A DNA stretch of 50,431 nucleotides from Marmoricola sp. (lineage in GTDB: Bacteria; Actinomycetota; Actinomycetes; Propionibacteriales; Nocardioidaceae), in contig JAOPYC010000020.1 in NCBI GenBank assembly GCA_025964795.1, forward strand, positions 1 to 50,431. The letters are read 5' to 3'. Made by a program: the position numbers and the translations under genes. Below are positions 50,009 through 50,431 of the stretch, piece after piece (the first letter of the stretch is position 1; the number at the start of each line of letters is the position of its first letter). The notes beneath the pieces are model-generated. The model was not told the origin of the DNA. It saw only the letters and a program-made list of their open reading frames with translations, and did not search any database.

Positions 50009-50431
50009 ATGAACCTGCACGACGCAGACGAGCTACTCACACCGGCCGAGGTCGCGGCAATGCTGTTCGTCGACCCCAAGACCGTGACCCGCTGGGCCCG
50101 CGCCGGCAAGCTGGACGCGATCAGGACACCGGGCGGACACCGGCGCTATCGCAGGACCGACGTCCTCGCGATCATGACCGGCGACTACCAGACCGCCGTA
50201 CCCGTGGCGCTGAGCAGCAGGTCGATCCCGGTCTCGCGGGAACCGGTCGACGCTGGCGAGGTCGTGGCCGCCGTCCTGGTCGCCGAGGAGGCGGCGACGG
50301 CCCTCGAGGCCGAGGCCGACCTGGCGGCTCAGGCCATGAGGGAGACGGCCGTCGCCGTCGCTGCCGCGGCCGAGAGGGCGGCGACCGCCGCGTCCCGGGC
50401 CCGGGCCGCGCGCGCCTTCGCCGCGAGCCTG
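50009..50431 (+). CDS. BldC-like MerR-type DNA-binding protein with alanine-rich extension (truncated at window end)
   Basis: ATG 50009 is preceded by AAGG and a GGGGGAAAG tract. The first 60 residues match BldC of Streptomyces: LLTPAEVAAMLFVDPKTVTR and then WARAGKLDAIRTPGGHRRYR, which are the helix-turn-helix and wing of the MerR-like fold. BldC is about 68 residues, but this frame runs on without a stop for 141 residues. After a linker (about 60-90) the tail is highly rich in alanine and glutamate (EEAATALEAEADLAAQAMRE, AVAVAAAAERAATAAS), probably a long helix or coiled coil. It may oligomerise or act as a phase-variable or spacer element. No regulator partner is visible in the window. Confidence 0.85.
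   Translation, partial: MNLHDADELLTPAEVAAMLFVDPKTVTRWARAGKLDAIRTPGGHRRYRRTDVLAIMTGDYQTAVPVALSSRSIPVSREPVDAGEVVAAVLVAEEAATALEAEADLAAQAMRETAVAVAAAAERAATAASRARAARAFAASL

Noticed and set aside
46448..50020. A 1190-codon minus-strand reading frame extending upstream of the GT-C-like gene
   Set aside because: The part beyond 48325 is antisense to the well-supported GT2-methyltransferase gene and has repetitive Asp/Arg/Gly/Val composition typical of shadow frames.

Overview
The window is high-GC DNA (roughly 70% by eye, with long antisense shadow ORFs) from an actinobacterium. The strongest markers are an RpfB-type resuscitation-promoting factor with G5 and DUF348 domains, a SepX/GlpR divisome protein, a BldC-type DNA-binding protein, a 6C-type small RNA, a stand-alone LigD polymerase domain and the gene order itself. 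The order (prs-glmU, pth-rplY, ispE-rsmA-rpfB-tatD-rsmI-pmt, then GNAT-mog-moaC-moeA-uridylyltransferase, fthC, fmdB, mscL) parallels the Rv0985-Rv1018 neighbourhood of Mycobacterium tuberculosis. Gene content and codon usage fit a Nocardioides-like (Nocardioidaceae) chromosome; that placement is inference.

Layout. 1-2070: aldehyde dehydrogenase and GMC oxidoreductase operon behind a palindromic operator. 2094-3828: LigD polymerase domain and CysQ. 3837-7987: pth, rplY (with a probable structured leader), prs, glmU and a tRNA-Gln. 8122-13533: a large membrane hydrolase, a tam/marR divergent pair, a 20-bp perfect inverted repeat and an acyl-CoA thioesterase. 13563-20113: a minus-strand housekeeping run of ABC-F, ispE, rsmA, rpfB, tatD and rsmI, diverging from pmt at 20138. 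21801-27522: small membrane proteins, an MFS sugar transporter and a TetR-MMPL efflux pair. 27512-33958: an S9 peptidase, the 6C RNA, then a secreted sulfatase and a secreted sialidase-like protein flanking a transposase remnant, ending at tRNA-Ala. 34017-44043: sepX, GNAT, molybdenum cofactor genes, a eukaryotic-type UDP-glucose pyrophosphorylase, 5-formyl-THF cyclo-ligase, a penicillin-acylase-family enzyme, FmdB, a SAF-domain protein and MscL. 44040-50431: an epimerase, an LCP cell-wall ligase, tRNA-Arg, two divergent glycosyltransferase-type genes and a truncated BldC-like gene.

How the genes work together. Most of the window is core metabolism and translation: ribosome maturation (RsmA, RsmI, L25, Pth), nucleotide-sugar and envelope supply (GlmU, uridylyltransferase, IspE, PMT, LCP) and wall turnover (RpfB). 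Tight start/stop overlaps (ATGA, GTGA or CTGA) link aldehyde dehydrogenase to GMC, rsmA-ispE-ABC-F, rsmI-tatD, moaC-mog-GNAT, and the epimerase to a 52-residue protein. Many first genes carry a TANNNT hexamer 6-7 nt before the start codon, the arrangement expected for leaderless mRNAs.

I found no CRISPR array, prophage or complete transposon. The items I would look at first are the rplY leader, the CRP-like site at rpfB, the two divergent promoters with overlapping -10 boxes, the 20-bp inverted repeat at 12568-12642, the hydrolase split by a large membrane insertion, the degenerate glycosyltransferase-methyltransferase fusion, and the BldC-like protein with a long alanine-rich tail.
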